Assembly: GCA_037783415.1 (NCBI GenBank) | Contig: JAZGTN010000003.1 | Span: 2,564,501 to 2,628,500, forward strand | Source of the DNA: Leptasterias polaris | Lineage: Eukaryota > Echinodermata > Asteroidea > Forcipulatida > Asteriidae | DNA length: 64,000 bases | Direction: 5' to 3' | Shown: one piece after another, positions 22,197 through 33,194 of the stretch | Layout: the number at the start of each line of letters is the position of its first letter | How positions within the stretch are numbered: position 1 is the first letter of the stretch | The notes under the pieces: generated by a model | Databases searched by the model: none | Seen by the model: the letters and a program-made list of their open reading frames with translations, nothing else | Told to the model about the DNA's origin: nothing | Position numbers and translations under genes: made by a program

Positions 22197-22610
22197 GTTT
22201 ACACTCATAGTCTGTGATACACCCTCATAGTCTTTGGTATACCCACATAGTCTGCGTTATACCCTCATAGTGTGAGTTATACACTCATAGTGTGCGTTTA
22301 ACCTTCATAGTCTTTGATATACACATGTACCCTCATAGTCTGCGGTAAACCCACATAGTCTGCAATATACCCTCATAGTCTGCGATACCCTCACAGTGTG
22401 CGGTGTACCCTCATAGTGTGCGGTGTACCCTCATAGTGTGTGATGTACCCTCATAGTGTGCGATGTACCCTCATAGTGTGCGATGTACCCTCATAGTGTG
22501 CGATGTACCCTCATAGTGTGCGATGTGGTACCCTCATAGTGTGCGATGTGGTACCCTCATAATGTGCGATGTATCCTCATACATAGTGGGTGGTGTACCC
22601 TCAAAGTCTG
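22197..22610 (+). repeat. minisatellite, about 20 bp unit (TACCCTCATAGTGTGCGATG)
   Basis: About 20 units of a CCCTCATAGT-centred repeat. The left half (22197-22380) is degenerate (CATAGTCTGTGATAC, CATAGTCTTTGGTAT). The middle (about 22393-22540) is nearly uniform at 20 bp. Towards the right, 25 bp units containing GATGTGGTACCC appear. The gradient suggests expansion from the centre. An open frame (22523-22756) that starts inside the array is not a gene. Confidence 0.9.
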
Positions 22611-23097
22611 ACGGCAGAGGTTTTGGTTGCCATGGTTGGAGCTTCCTAATCGTACTGTACATTCGAAATTACAATTTTTTTAAACATTTATGTATATGTT
22701 TTAATTGTTATTTTTGGGGGGATGGACATGGGGTGGTGGAAAGTATGGTGCTATAGTATTGGGATTTGTGGAGTTTTTTCAACTTTTGATGTATTATTCA
22801 TAAATTCACCATAATTTATCCATCTTGATTGGTCAAGAGGAGATTAATTGGCCATGTATGTTTGCTGTTGCACAAGCTTACACAGGTGCGAATGTACGCA
22901 TAACGCAATCACTAATACCAGTACTTAGTGTGAAATCTGTACGTGTGAATACTCACAACAACCGAGCATCCCATGCAATTTGACCCTCCATGAAACGGAG
23001 CTTTAGGATATGACAGGAATTAAAAACTTACAAAACAGAAAAGTTTTACAGGTTTTCCTACATTATTGCACTTTTTAACTAAAGGGCATCTGTGGAT
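22611..23097. other. non-coding stretch with repeat fragments
   Basis: 22820-22990 has TTGATTGGTCAAGAGG and GTGCGAATGTACGCATAACG, which look like remnants of a GC-richer foldback element. No gene. Confidence 0.4.
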
Positions 23098-23256
23098 GGG
23101 AATAAAAGACTAGCGACTCGTCCGTTTAAAACCTTGAAGGGTCATGGCCATGTGATAAAGAACCTCACCTTCGCTTGGTCCGTTATCACAGGGTCATGAC
23201 CCTGTGTGGGTTTTTAGTGGCCAATAAAGACCTTGTCATAATTCTCTTTTATTCCC
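23098..23256. mobile_element. 159 bp inverted-repeat element, GGGAATAAAAGA ends
   Basis: The left end GGGAATAAAAGACTA mirrors the right end TCTCTTTTATTCCC. Inside, GGGTCATGGCCATGTGATAA and TTATCACAGGGTCATGACCC form a second inverted pair. Non-coding. Confidence 0.7.
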
Positions 23257-23583
23257 TTATTTACATATCTGAATTAAGTAATGAACATAGCTGGATGGGT
23301 TATTAACAACACAGATGTTTGAAAAAATAAATAAATTTACATATGCTCGTAATAACAGTGTTCTGACTAAATAAATTTAAGTCACAGAGATTGTATTGCA
23401 TGCTACCGCTCGGTAGCATATTTCAATCAGTAGTGCATAGTGCCATGCCTTCTGGCGTTGGTCGGGGCCTCATTAATTGTGTGCCGTCCAAATTGATACA
23501 TCAATTCTCTGTACCCATAGATACCTTGCCATTCTCTAAGCCTTCAGTCTTACACAGTGACTTACACACATGAGTATAGTTGA

Positions 23584-23850
23584 GTAGGTAACCACATTCA
23601 AACCGGGGACCTATAACAAAAGAGGACAATAGGTCCACGGTTGCTATCACAAAGGAAAGCATTGTGGTCCACGGTTGCTATCACAAAGAGTTGAACAAAG
23701 GAGGGTCCACGATTGCAGGCTGTTACACACTTGTGTGGGTAGGTATCCACATTCAAACCAGGGACCTATATTAACAAAAGGGACAATACGTCCACGGTTG
23801 CTATCACAAAGGAAAGCATTGTGGTCCACGGTTGCTATCACAAAGAGTTG
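23584..23850 (+). repeat. 155 bp tandem duplication with inner 34 bp repeat
   Basis: GTAGGTAACCACATTCAAAC at 23584 recurs as GTAGGTATCCACATTCAAAC at 23739. Each unit contains GTCCACGGTTGCTATCACAA twice, 34 bp apart (23633 and 23667 in the first). The second unit is cut short by TGAATACACACG. Confidence 0.85.
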
Positions 23851-25685
23851 AATACACACGTGCGTGTGTTGCATACATTATATTTAACCAACTGATTAAA
23901 TGGTTGTATACATTACGGGCTTTTTGAACAGTACATTTTCTGTAGTGTTTTTTTCTCTGAAGAAAAAGCATCAGTGTTTTCGTTTGGAAGCTTGTACACT
24001 CATTTCAATCCGGTAGATATGAGGCACAAATCATGAAGGGATGGTAAACCAATTGTCATTTGAAAAGTGCATTCATCCAGTCAATACCTCAATGAAACAA
24101 ATCATAGGGAATTGTGCGTGTAAAAAGTAAACTCATCCCATTCGTCTCCATTACCAACAGTTTTTCCTTGTAGAACAATCACTGAAAGCAGTGCTCTCAT
24201 TAACAACAAATTATGGTTTTAATATTTTGGTTAGTAGTTTCTATTTGCTTGTCGGGTATCAGTAAGGATAATAATTAAGTAAAGTTGTTCATAAAGACAT
24301 TTCATTTTTCTCAGGTTGATCAGGTGTACATATGATTTTTTTTTAGCCGATCTGCAGATTGCCTGCTTTTTATCTTCTCAGTGCCATAAAAACTGAAAAA
24401 CACTCCACAGAATTCTGTTTGCTGAAAGTTAATTCTCTCATTTTGTCATGACAATGTTGCATGTCTTGATTGTCGTACCATTCTGATGATATCAGCTTGG
24501 GGTGTACAATTATATTGATGATGTTTGTATTTACCTGTACTGCTGCATTTCAAAACCTCCTGTAATAACATTGGAGTTTGTTCTGCAAGCGGCGTCAAGC
24601 TGTAGGGAGGAGGGCGACTGTTTAAATAAAAAGATTTGTGGACTTGATTGACAAGCTTGCCGTTTCTTTGCATGGCGTCATCAGTATATCTCATCATCAT
24701 TCACATGGAAAATAAGGCTGCACTGTTTGCTTTTTCTTAATCTATAGAGTGACGCAATTATAAATTAACTGCCAAGTTTGGTTACTAGGTTTGCTTGATT
24801 ATTGATGTGTTCCTCGGACAGAACCAACTTAATTGGATAAATTTAATTTGAACAAATCTCCCACCCCGGTCAGTTATTTCCCAGTGACACGTAACACACT
24901 TTAAATTTAACAAGGCCTTGTTGGGAGATGACAATAGTTGACGTCAACAAGTACCACCACCGATCAGAGTAAAAATAATCAAACCCTTTGTTTTTGCCAG
25001 AGGACGCGATCGACACATTAAAGATTTTGCAGCTCAGTTTGCTCAAGCTACAAAGCAGAGAATAACTACTTGTTAAAGTTGTTGCTAATAAAAATAAATA
25101 GCAACATTAGGAACCATTCAGGAGAAATATTACAAAGCATTTCCTGACTGTGTAACAACTGTCCCAGTTGATATGCATGGTCATGATTTATGTACATGTT
25201 AACACCATGTGGGTTGCGATAGTGTGGGGTAATGTCTCCAGTCATGTGATTTATTTATTTTTTCCTGGCAGGAAGATTTATTTTTTCCAAAGAAATTACA
25301 AAATTGGAAATCACAAAAGTGGATGTCACAAATCCCACAAGAAATCAAGAGATGTAATCTTTCCCTTGTTATGAAACTTGTCATGGCTAAGTTTGTCATG
25401 GCTAAGTTTGCTCGCTCTTTTGAAAGTTTGTCAGACTTTTAAAAAACATTTATTAGAACCCACTGGAATACATGATTGGATAATCATTGTTTTCATGTGA
25501 GAATATTTTCCTGGCTGATCTGCTATTTTTTCTCTATTTTTAGTGCCATGGAAAACTGAAAACCACCTTACAAGGTCGTGTGTGATTGTCATTGTCTTTA
25601 AAAAATATATTTTGTTATATGAACGAAGTTGTTTAACCTTCATTATAAAGTGCATCTTTTAGCTTGTAATGACGTTACTTTTATT
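23851..25685. other. 1.8 kb without recognised gene
   Basis: AT-rich. 24580-24720 (GCGGCGTCAAGCTGTAGGGAGG, TGATTGACAAGCTTG, TTTGCATGGCGTCATC) and 24740-25030 are mixed in composition and repeat-free, and might be constrained non-coding DNA, but I can show no function. Short frames at 25168-25655 have no motifs. Confidence 0.35.
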
Positions 25686-25989
25686 AACCCCTTGCATGCT
25701 CATCACTCGCAGCGACTTTTCCATGCTCCCCGTTTTGCAAGTCAACAGGTAAACGTGTAAATGCCGCGTCGCCAAAAATGTGCTCGTCACTTGTATATCT
25801 TACAGGGACATTGACTTCTGAAATGGCTCAACCAAGATTGCTGTGATGATAATGTCTGTTGAATTGGGTCAACAGGTAAAGTTTAAATCCCCCATGTAGG
25901 TGAGGTAGTTATAACAGACTTCAATCAAACTTTACAAAGAAAGCAACTGTAGGCTGAGTAGTTAACCCTTTCCTACCCAAATTATTTAT
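25686..25989. other. two candidate piggyBac-type left ends (TTAACCC...)
   Basis: TTAACCCCTTGCATGC begins at 25686 and TTAACCCTTTCCTACCC at 25962. Elements of the piggyBac type start CCC right after the TTAA target, so either could be the left boundary of the element carrying the broken transposase at 26495-27341. The matching right end is not obvious. The closest I see is CTGCAAAGGGCTTTTAA ending about 30315. Confidence 0.4.
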
Positions 25990-26110
25990 CTTACACTCAA
26001 TTTTACATGTAATTTTTTTCTAAACCGGTTATAGCGAGTACAATGAAAATTTGAAGAAAAAAAGTTGTATTATTTTTATTTTCGCTAATTATCATGCATA
26101 ATTAGTGATG

Positions 26111-26126
26111 GGACTTCAAAGTCCCG
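26111..26126. repeat. subterminal-type palindrome GGGACTTCAAAGTCCC
   Basis: A 16 bp near-palindrome followed by GACAGGCTACGA. A close relative, GGGACTTGAAAGTCCC followed by GTCGGGCGCGA, lies at 30345-30360. The pair brackets the transposase remnant and the GGTGYA element and may belong to the same original transposon. Confidence 0.45.
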
Positions 26127-26480
26127 ACAGGCTACGAGGTCCGAGTTTTGAATCCAATTTCCAATAAAATTAATATATCAGTAAATACAAACAGACACAT
26201 TATTAGTCTTCATCATGGTGGTTCAACATTTATTTTCTGCAATCACACACAAAAATGATTGTCACCAGATCGAGGCTGGAAGTAAATTAGTCTGGTTCCT
26301 TTTTTTCGTACATTATTATTGTCATTTTCACTGCTTTTACATGGAACTTTTTCTATTGACAGAACTTGCAAAAGATGGTCTTATTATTGCAATAAAGGTC
26401 TATTTCAGTTACACTATTTGATTAGAAATGTCATATTGTAAATCAATGTAACCCAGTGGCACAGGCAAATGGGGCTGTAG

Positions 26481-26494
26481 CCCCCCCCCCCCCC
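26481..26494 (+). repeat. poly-C tract at the transposase break point
   Basis: A run of 14 C preceded by GGCAAATGGGGCTGTAG. It marks the place where piggyBac homology stops and looks like the outer end of another mobile element inserted into, or fused with, the gene. Confidence 0.7.
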
Positions 26495-27008
26495 TCCGGT
26501 CTTTGTTTTCTTTAGGGATTTGCAGGTTGTCGTTCAAGTGAAGAACGGACAATATGTCCGCAAAACGATTGCGGGGCATTATCTCAGCTACAACACCAAT
26601 GTGAAGATCTGGATCAGTGCACCAATAATTGCGGTACGATGGGAGGTGGTGGTAGCCCATGAAAAAGTTAATTCCAACAAATCCAAGAAGCTCACTCTCT
26701 GTGAGTGGTTGGAACTTTCTACCCTTTTGCACGGCGTAGAGATTCGACTGATACAAAAAAAATTCACGCATTTCTTGGTCAAAATACATCAGAAATGCCT
26801 CAGTCGGTGTGGAGCAGCCTGCAAACTTCTCTTTGTTGCAGACACCCGCATTTTCGAAGAAGTCAGGAATTACTGTTTCTAATTCTCTCTTCGTCCATCG
26901 TCGTGCTGCATCACGATTTTTCTGCAGGGAACTCAGGGGTACGTCATCTTCGTCATCAGAGTCCGAGTCTTCAGCTAGCTGTGGCTGCGGAACATCATTG
27001 TCATCCAA

Positions 27009-27176
27009 TAAGGTTTATCGCGATTCAGAATCGCAATGGATCATGGGAGGGCAGAGGGGGCAAATGCTACAGTCTGTCGTCGTGCGCGAGTTCCCGGGTT
27101 GCCCCCTTTCACTACACCATCATGCGCGGCAAAACAGCGACCTCTCTTGGTATTTTGCTATTCGCGATAAACCTTA
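27009..27176. mobile_element. 164 bp element with perfect AGGTTTATCGCGA ends and TA duplication
   Basis: AGGTTTATCGCGA at 27011-27023 and TCGCGATAAACCT at 27162-27174 are perfect inverses, flanked by TA on both sides (27009-27010, 27175-27176). It sits inside the piggyBac transposase reading frame and supplies the stop codon that ends the first half. TA duplication suggests Tc1/mariner-type mobilisation, though the end sequence alone does not prove it. No coding capacity. Confidence 0.85.
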
Positions 27177-27503
27177 TGGCAATCCTGGTTGGGGTAGAGT
27201 GTCGGAGAAGAATTCCTCCTGATCCATGTCCGACTCAATAGGGATATCTTCATCTGATCCGTAGCTTGGAATACCTTCAAGTATGGATTCAAGAAGGAGC
27301 TCTGCTGACACGCTTTTCTTTGTACTTGTTGTAGATGCCATATTATTTGATTCTATCTGGAGAAAATCAATACAAACAACCACAAAATATTAATTGATCA
27401 GTATTTTCAAGAGTGCCTGGGTAAAATAATCAACCTTAGTTCAAAATAGTAAAATTTTATTGAATACCTCTAAGACAATTATCATAATATGTACCCTTGT
27501 ATG

Positions 27504-27634
27504 TATTTTACATGTATACAACAACTTGCACATACATGTGTACATATACATGTACATGTATTGTATGTGTGCTGAACGTGTATGTCCATGTACATGTATG
27601 TATGTATGTACGTGTACATTCGTCATGTACATGT
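27504..27634. repeat. TACATG/TATG-rich simple repeat
   Basis: Interspersed TACATGTA, TGTACATG and GTATGTATGTATG units. They generate several overlapping Cys/Met/Tyr-rich open frames on both strands (27441-27833) that are not genes. Confidence 0.85.
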
Positions 27635-27816
27635 CATTCCCCACTATGCACGCACAGCCTGTCGGGATGTACAAGTCCCATCAACAAAATGGCCCATATT
27701 TATACGTTACTCATATTTACCACTAAGTTTACTTTATCAGAACAATCTATATAGCATGTTTTATCAATATAAAAAATATAGAAGTGCTTACCTGCACAGG
27801 AAAGTTGATTTTCTTG

Positions 27817-30146
27817 CCCTTAGCCAACTGTAGTGCCATTTTGGTGTCAAGTTGGTGCAGTTTTAGTGTAGGGATTTGAAACAAATTGGTGTACCCCAAA
27901 ACTACACCATTGGTGCACTGTTGGTGTACCCTCCAAACACCCAACCTAAAATTTGTACTGGTTGGTGCAGTTTTGGTGTAGTCCCAATTATTTAAATCAG
28001 CACTAAAAGGGCACCAGTGGTGCATTTTGGTGCATACAAAATTGGTGTAGTATTGGTGCACAAAATTGGTGTAGTATTGGTGCACAAAATTGGTGTAGTA
28101 TTGGTGCACAAAATTGGTGTAGTATTGGTGCATATACAAAATTGGTGTAGTATTTGGTGCATGGTTTTAATGTGGTTTTAGTATACTTGGGAGTCCCAAT
28201 AGTGCACAAGTGGTGTATTTTGATACATGCACAGATATATTGGTGTAGCATTGGTGAAATTATAATTGTATGCACCAAGGCTTTGGTTTATACTTCACAT
28301 TGGATTGAAAATAACCAAATTGAGTGCAGACTTTGTATATTTACATGTAAAAATAACTACAATTAGACAAAGAATTCATACATACAAATTCTACATTCAA
28401 TGTGCAAAAAACAATTTGTTAAATGAACAATGTATTTGAAAGTGGCTGAGGTAAATATTATATTGAAGAAACACAAATGAAATAATTAACTTTGTTTAAT
28501 TTTAACAAACTTTGGTCAGCTCTTTTAAAAAGAAAACAGACAATTTATAAAAATAACTATAAGATCATCTTGTATTATGCAATGAAAACAGTATAGAACA
28601 ATATAAAAAACAGACTGAGGGAAACCTTTTCTAATAAACTAAAGTTAACATTCACTCATAATATGGGAAAATAATCATGATCAGCTTGCAAATAGTTGGG
28701 AACCAAAACACAGATATTCAATGTAAAGTTGAACAGCGATCACCAATAAATTAATTGCAATCATGTTCTTAAATATCACAAAATAAACTTTGTTTGTTTG
28801 TCACCAACTATTGAAGGGTACAAATAAACTTTAGAAAATATTTAAGTTAATGTGTATGAAGACGAGTGGTTAACACTATTGGGCCTTAGTATTGAGCAAT
28901 GAATGCATTTAATTTTCTAAGACCACTTTGAGATTGAAAGTTTGGATTTTTTGTCCAGCAAACCAAGGAAACATGCTACAGTTGAATGTGCAAGCAACAC
29001 TTCATTGAAGTTGAGATTTACTATGTTACATCATGGCTTCCTCCAAGGTTATATACATGTACATACATACACGATTTCAAAAATGTTACCCTTAAAGACA
29101 ATTTTTGTAAATGCACTTTTGGGTGAAATCTTTTGATGTGAGCCGAGTTTCAGATACTTGATGGGAATTATGTTACATTCAAACCTATAGTGGATCAGAC
29201 AATTATGTCTTGCAGGGTAGGCTACATCATCACGGATCACATCTATCAGTTAGTATGTGGGCTTGAAGTATTACATTGCTGTCTCTGAGAAGCCAAGGTG
29301 AAGAGATCATCAATAAAACTGTTCCCATCTGAAAAAATAAATATTGCTTTCATTGATTTCACACTAAAAGAAACATGACACATCTAGGCCTTCAGGATAA
29401 ATACCATGGAGGAAGGCAGTGTGCAGTACACTGTTGTAATACCTCTATGATTTAACAAACCATAATTTTACAAATGCATTGATTAAAACTTACATGAGCG
29501 TACATTTAGAAAACAGAAAAAACTTACCATGTTTATCTCATTCTGATTATTGATGTCCATGTTCAGACCATGCTTGTTGATCCTTTTGTCTTTGTTTCAT
29601 TTCCACTGATTATCTTCCATTTATGGTATGAAAACCAACACAAACACTGCACTGCAAGCAGCTTCCAGTAGTATAATGGACTATCACACAGTGTCCGTTA
29701 GAATTCAAACTGTCCCACACAGGAAGTGACCCAATGGACAGTGTCTAGTTACACTTCTTGACCCTGAAGGTCACCCCTTGTACATTATTATAAACAGGTA
29801 AAGTCTGATCCTTGTGATATGGGTACACCAACAAGTACATTTGGTGCTCTATTGGTGCAGCTTGATTCAGACCAAGTATATCTGGTGCACTGTTGGTGTA
29901 TACTGCAAATTGACAACGAACATTTGGTGCTCTATTGGTGCAGCTTGATTCAGACCAAGTATATCTGGTGCACTATTGGTGTACATTGAAAATTGACAAA
30001 GAAAATCTGGTGCTTTATTGGTGCTCTGTTGGTGTCAATTTGGTGTAGGGTTTGTGTTGGTACACTTCTGGTGCAGAAAACAGGTGCACTAATAGTACAC
30101 CAGAACAGTACCAAACATATTGGTGTGCACCAGAGTTGGCTAAGGG
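27817..30146. mobile_element. 2.33 kb unclassified element: CCCTTAGCCAACT ends and GGTGYA box arrays
   Basis: CCCTTAGCCAACT at 27817-27829 and its perfect inverse AGTTGGCTAAGGG at 30134-30146 bound the block exactly where the GGTGTA/GGTGCA-rich zones begin and end. The left zone (27838-28260) contains dozens of TTGGTGTA, TTGGTGCA and TTGGTGTC boxes, including four 24 bp tandem units (28041-28136). The right zone (29837-30125) contains an 83 bp tandem pair (29837, 29920) with the same boxes. The boxes point the same way at both ends rather than being inverted. The middle (28300-29830) is AT-rich and has no usable open frame. I see no target duplication. This is the layout of a non-autonomous DNA transposon with clustered transposase-binding sites, but I cannot name the superfamily. 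Confidence 0.75.
28300..29836. other. AT-rich interior of the GGTGYA element
   Basis: No protein-coding frame of interest; the longest frames are under 70 codons. Near 29680-29760, GTGTCCGTTAG and GGACAGTGTCTAG form a loose inverted pair around CCCACACAGGAAGTGACCC. If a transposase was once encoded here, it is no longer readable. Confidence 0.5.
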
Positions 30147-31365
30147 AGAGCTGGAAGTTGGCACATAAATTGACAGTAAAAGGACGCGCATCAGGTCGAA
30201 GTAAACAGTTGAGAAAAAGCTACCCCTAACAACAGAGGGCAGCATTGTTGTTGATAGCATATTACAGTGACTCATGAGTCATTTCATACCTGAATAGACT
30301 GCAAAGGGCTTTTAAAAAAAAAGTAGCCAGTGAAAGATTGGGCTGGGACTTGAAAGTCCCGTCGGGCGCGAATGTAAGGAAAATGGTAAGGTCTTGCAAT
30401 CACAAACACAATGTTTATGAGTTTGAATCCCACACTTCTCAAAATGGACAGCAGTTTATTCGTTTGTAAACTGTGTGTAGTGCCACAATCTCAGTCCTAA
30501 ATCCAATAAGAGAAAGAGTGTGGAGGGCTGGGGGTGGGGGAGATTTGTTGTTGCCCGCTTGACATTTTGTACATCCATTAAATATAGCCTTGCAGAGTCC
30601 CCTGAAATAGAATGATCAATCAAAATGTCATTTCACTTTTCGCCTGTCTGTTAATGAATAAGAGACTTCTGATGGGATAATGGAATAGACAATCACACTG
30701 ATTGTATTGTTGAAGTTTTTTTGTGGAGAGACCTTTCATCCTAAATTGGTTTAAATGCTACTACAATTTGAACATTGGAAGTTTGATCAGATTAGGAAGT
30801 ATCGCAGTACTCTCCCTTAACAGTGGTCTGCTGGCCAAATGCCAGTTAAAACACCTGAGGATCGGACCAGTCCAAATTTTTTCTGAGTGGTCCGGGTGGA
30901 AAGTTCAGTGTTGACAAGCATACCTACAATTTCATTTGAAGCATGGACTAGAGTGACATAAAGCTGGTGGACTAGTGAAATGACAAGCTATCTGATTCTG
31001 CTGGCCAGTTACTAAAATGTTAAGGGCAAACCCTGTATCGTGTTTGGGGAAAAAAAACAGAAACATAAATGCAATGAACTCATGCTTGTCTGCAGTTTTG
31101 TCAACATTTTGTGGTCTTTTTGATTCGTCAAGTTGAATTAAAGCTGAGTTTTGAGGGAACATTTTCCAGTTCATGGCAGGATTTTATTATAAAAAATATT
31201 GAAACTATTACTTATATGAACTAGATGTAAGTTTACCTTTCAGTTCCAAAGTCATTTTGTTTATTTAATTGTATTAGCACAATTTGTGTTAATCACATTT
31301 TTGTCAGCAAAGAAAATCTGATAATTTGTAATCAAACCTTAACAAAAATTTCACATAAGCTAACT
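30147..31365. other. non-coding stretch with a palindrome and tRNA-like trace
   Basis: 30345-30360 is the second GGGACTT...AGTCCC palindrome. About 60 bp further, GAGTTTGAATCCCAC (near 30420-30434) resembles a tRNA B box, so 30340-30440 may be a decayed tRNA-related repeat. No gene is supported in the rest. Confidence 0.4.
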
Positions 31366-31395
31366 CCCCCCCCCCACACACACACACACACACAC
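31366..31395 (+). repeat. poly-C plus (CA)n microsatellite
   Basis: Ten C followed by about ten CA units. Confidence 0.9.
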
Positions 31396-32292
31396 AGTAA
31401 AATGAAATTTCAAACCTCAAATCTTAAAGAGAGTGCAAAAATACATAGAGTGATTGAAAATACATTCTTGGCTCGAGGCCTTTTGGGAAAAATTAATCAA
31501 GTTTTACCCCCTCCCCAGTAAAGTCTCCATGAGTCCGCAGTGCCATTTTCTAGTTCCTCCTTGATCCTAAACCGTGATTGTTTATTAATCGGCGGCTGAT
31601 GGACAGTGGAATCACCCACTTTGCAACAAGTCTCAAGTCTATGAAAGGTGAATGGTTAGTAGAAGACAACTACTCTCCACCTCTCTCCCGCGTGCACACA
31701 CTGTATGGGGGATCAATTAAAGATGCGGTGTGTGTGTGTGTGTGTTGGCACGTGTGCACGAGACACTCTCTTTGGGTTGACTTCACTCACGCACCAGGAT
31801 GGGGGGATGAAACACTCTGAAGAGCTCCCGGACAACCACAAACGACTCACTCCACTCTCCTATTAACATCGAATCCTGCTGCAGTTTATTTATGACGTCT
31901 GGTAATGGAAGATTGAGATTTATGTTTAAATGATCGTGAAATAGCCTCTGCAGCACTGAATGAACTCGGCTCACTATCTCCTGCCATTGTCAAACAATGC
32001 CGTAATTTACTGCTTATAAAGGGCTAGTACAGATCATAACTCTGTCTTGCTTTCATAGCTGAGGGAAGTAAACTGCACATATTCTTTTGGGATGAGGCAA
32101 CTGAAACCACATCTTATATTTGGATTGTAAGGCAACAGACATGGCAGGACAGCACCACTTAAGCACCGTTTCTCAAGAATCAAACGTTTTGAATTGGCAG
32201 AGGTCAGTGGAGCTTGAGTTGGACTCATGCAGGCCAAGGTAACAAACATTATTATGATGGCAATGTAAAAAAAACAGTTAACACAAAGCTTA
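31396..32292. other. non-coding stretch; repeat-free patch at 31550-32030
   Basis: Contains a (TG)n run at 31728-31745. The flanking 31560-32030 segment is mixed in composition and repeat-free (TTTATTAATCGGCGGCTGATGG, TTTATGACGTCTGG), and could be a regulatory element, but this is only an impression. Confidence 0.35.
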
Positions 32293-32450
32293 GGGCCCAA
32301 TTTTATAGAGCTGCTGAACAATTTTCTGCTTAGCAGAAATTAACAGGATACCAGTCAACAATTGTACAAGTGACATGGTAGCTTGGTTGGTATCCTTATT
32401 GTGGCAATTATAATTGTTTGTGCTTAAGCAGCTCTATTAAACTGAGCTCT
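32293..32450. mobile_element. foldback family C (GGGCCCAATTTTATAGAGCTGCT ends), copy 1
   Basis: The left GGGCCCAATTTTATAGAGCT opposes the right AGCTCTATTAAACTGAGCTC. The inner CTGCTTAGCAGAAAT, GATACCAGTCAAC and TTGGTTGGTATCC blocks pair across the centre. About 158 bp, non-coding. Confidence 0.8.
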
Positions 32451-33194
32451 GTTTGTTATTATAGTAGATATTATTTGTCCAATGGTTTCTTTCTCTGTAA
32501 TGCAGTGTTGATCTGAGGATGAAATGGAGTGTATGCTTTAGTTTTGATTTTGGCTGGAATTTAATGTATTGTTCATGTACCTTAGTTCGTATCTGATATT
32601 TTCTGCCGGAAATCAAAACTCATTCTTAAATACAGTAATGAAATGCACAAACAAAATCTGTTGTGGTTTAGTTTACAAACAACATAACTTGTTCTAACTA
32701 AAGTGACAATTTGCAGTAAGTTTGGGATTCAAACCCAGAATCTTGTGATTGCAATTCCTGCAGTCCAACTACTTCATCTGCTCTTAAAGTTGAACCCACC
32801 ACTGGACAAATACCATATTTACATAACTTCAAGTACAAGTAGTTATGTGTAATTTCTTTATGACTAAAGTGAGCTCAGGCTCTTAAAATCCACAATCTTG
32901 TTCAATGTGGTTAGTGGTAATGAAACCTTAAATGTGGACGCAATGCTCTGTGATGAGAGTTTTATTGCCAATGTCTTTATTTGTGTTTTATTTGTTTATG
33001 TGTGTAGATTATTGTGAGGTACTGTAACACCAGTTTTCAATTATGATAATAGTAGACTTACATCATAGCGCTGATATCCACCAATTTTGACACTCGTGTT
33101 GCATGAATATAATTACCCCAGTCGCTAGGTCACCAGCTTCAACTATTGCGCTACAATAACTCTTTCCCTGTTATACTCACAGGGAGCTACGATT
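32451..33194. other. non-coding stretch, nothing recognised
   Basis: AT-rich. No gene or repeat boundary identified. Confidence 0.4.

Larger units (their letters stand above)
26409..27341 (-). pseudogene. piggyBac-type transposase (PGBD-like) gene, split and 3'-truncated
   Basis: Coding starts at ATG 27341-27339 (MASTTSTKKSVSAELLLES), with an acidic N-terminus containing SDEDIPIESDMDQEEFF. It is interrupted at 27176 by a 164 bp element and resumes at 27008 with DDNDVPQPQLAEDSDSDDED, followed by PTEAFLMYFDQEMREFFLYQ, ESELLGFVGINFFMGYHHLP, SYRNYWCTDPDL and RNRFADILSVLHLNDN. These are the conserved N-terminal blocks of the DDE_Tnp_1_7 family, which cuts and pastes at TTAA. Homology ends at about 26495, at a 14 bp C run, before any catalytic Asp, so the product cannot be active. 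26409-26480 in the same frame is unrelated. Removing the inserted element with one TA copy leaves the two halves two bases out of register, so another indel is likely. Confidence 0.85.

Noticed and set aside
22197..22610. CRISPR-like array (regular about 20 bp repeats)
   Set aside because: There are no unique spacers between repeats. Units are directly contiguous and the DNA is eukaryotic, so this is a minisatellite.
26520..27241. Plus-strand frames of 120, 178 and 137 codons
   Set aside because: They are antisense shadows of the piggyBac-type transposase remnant and the inserted element.
27747..28278. Tyr/His/Gln-rich repetitive frames (HQYYTNFV units)
   Set aside because: They are translations of the 24 bp GGTGYA tandem units and have no independent evidence of coding.
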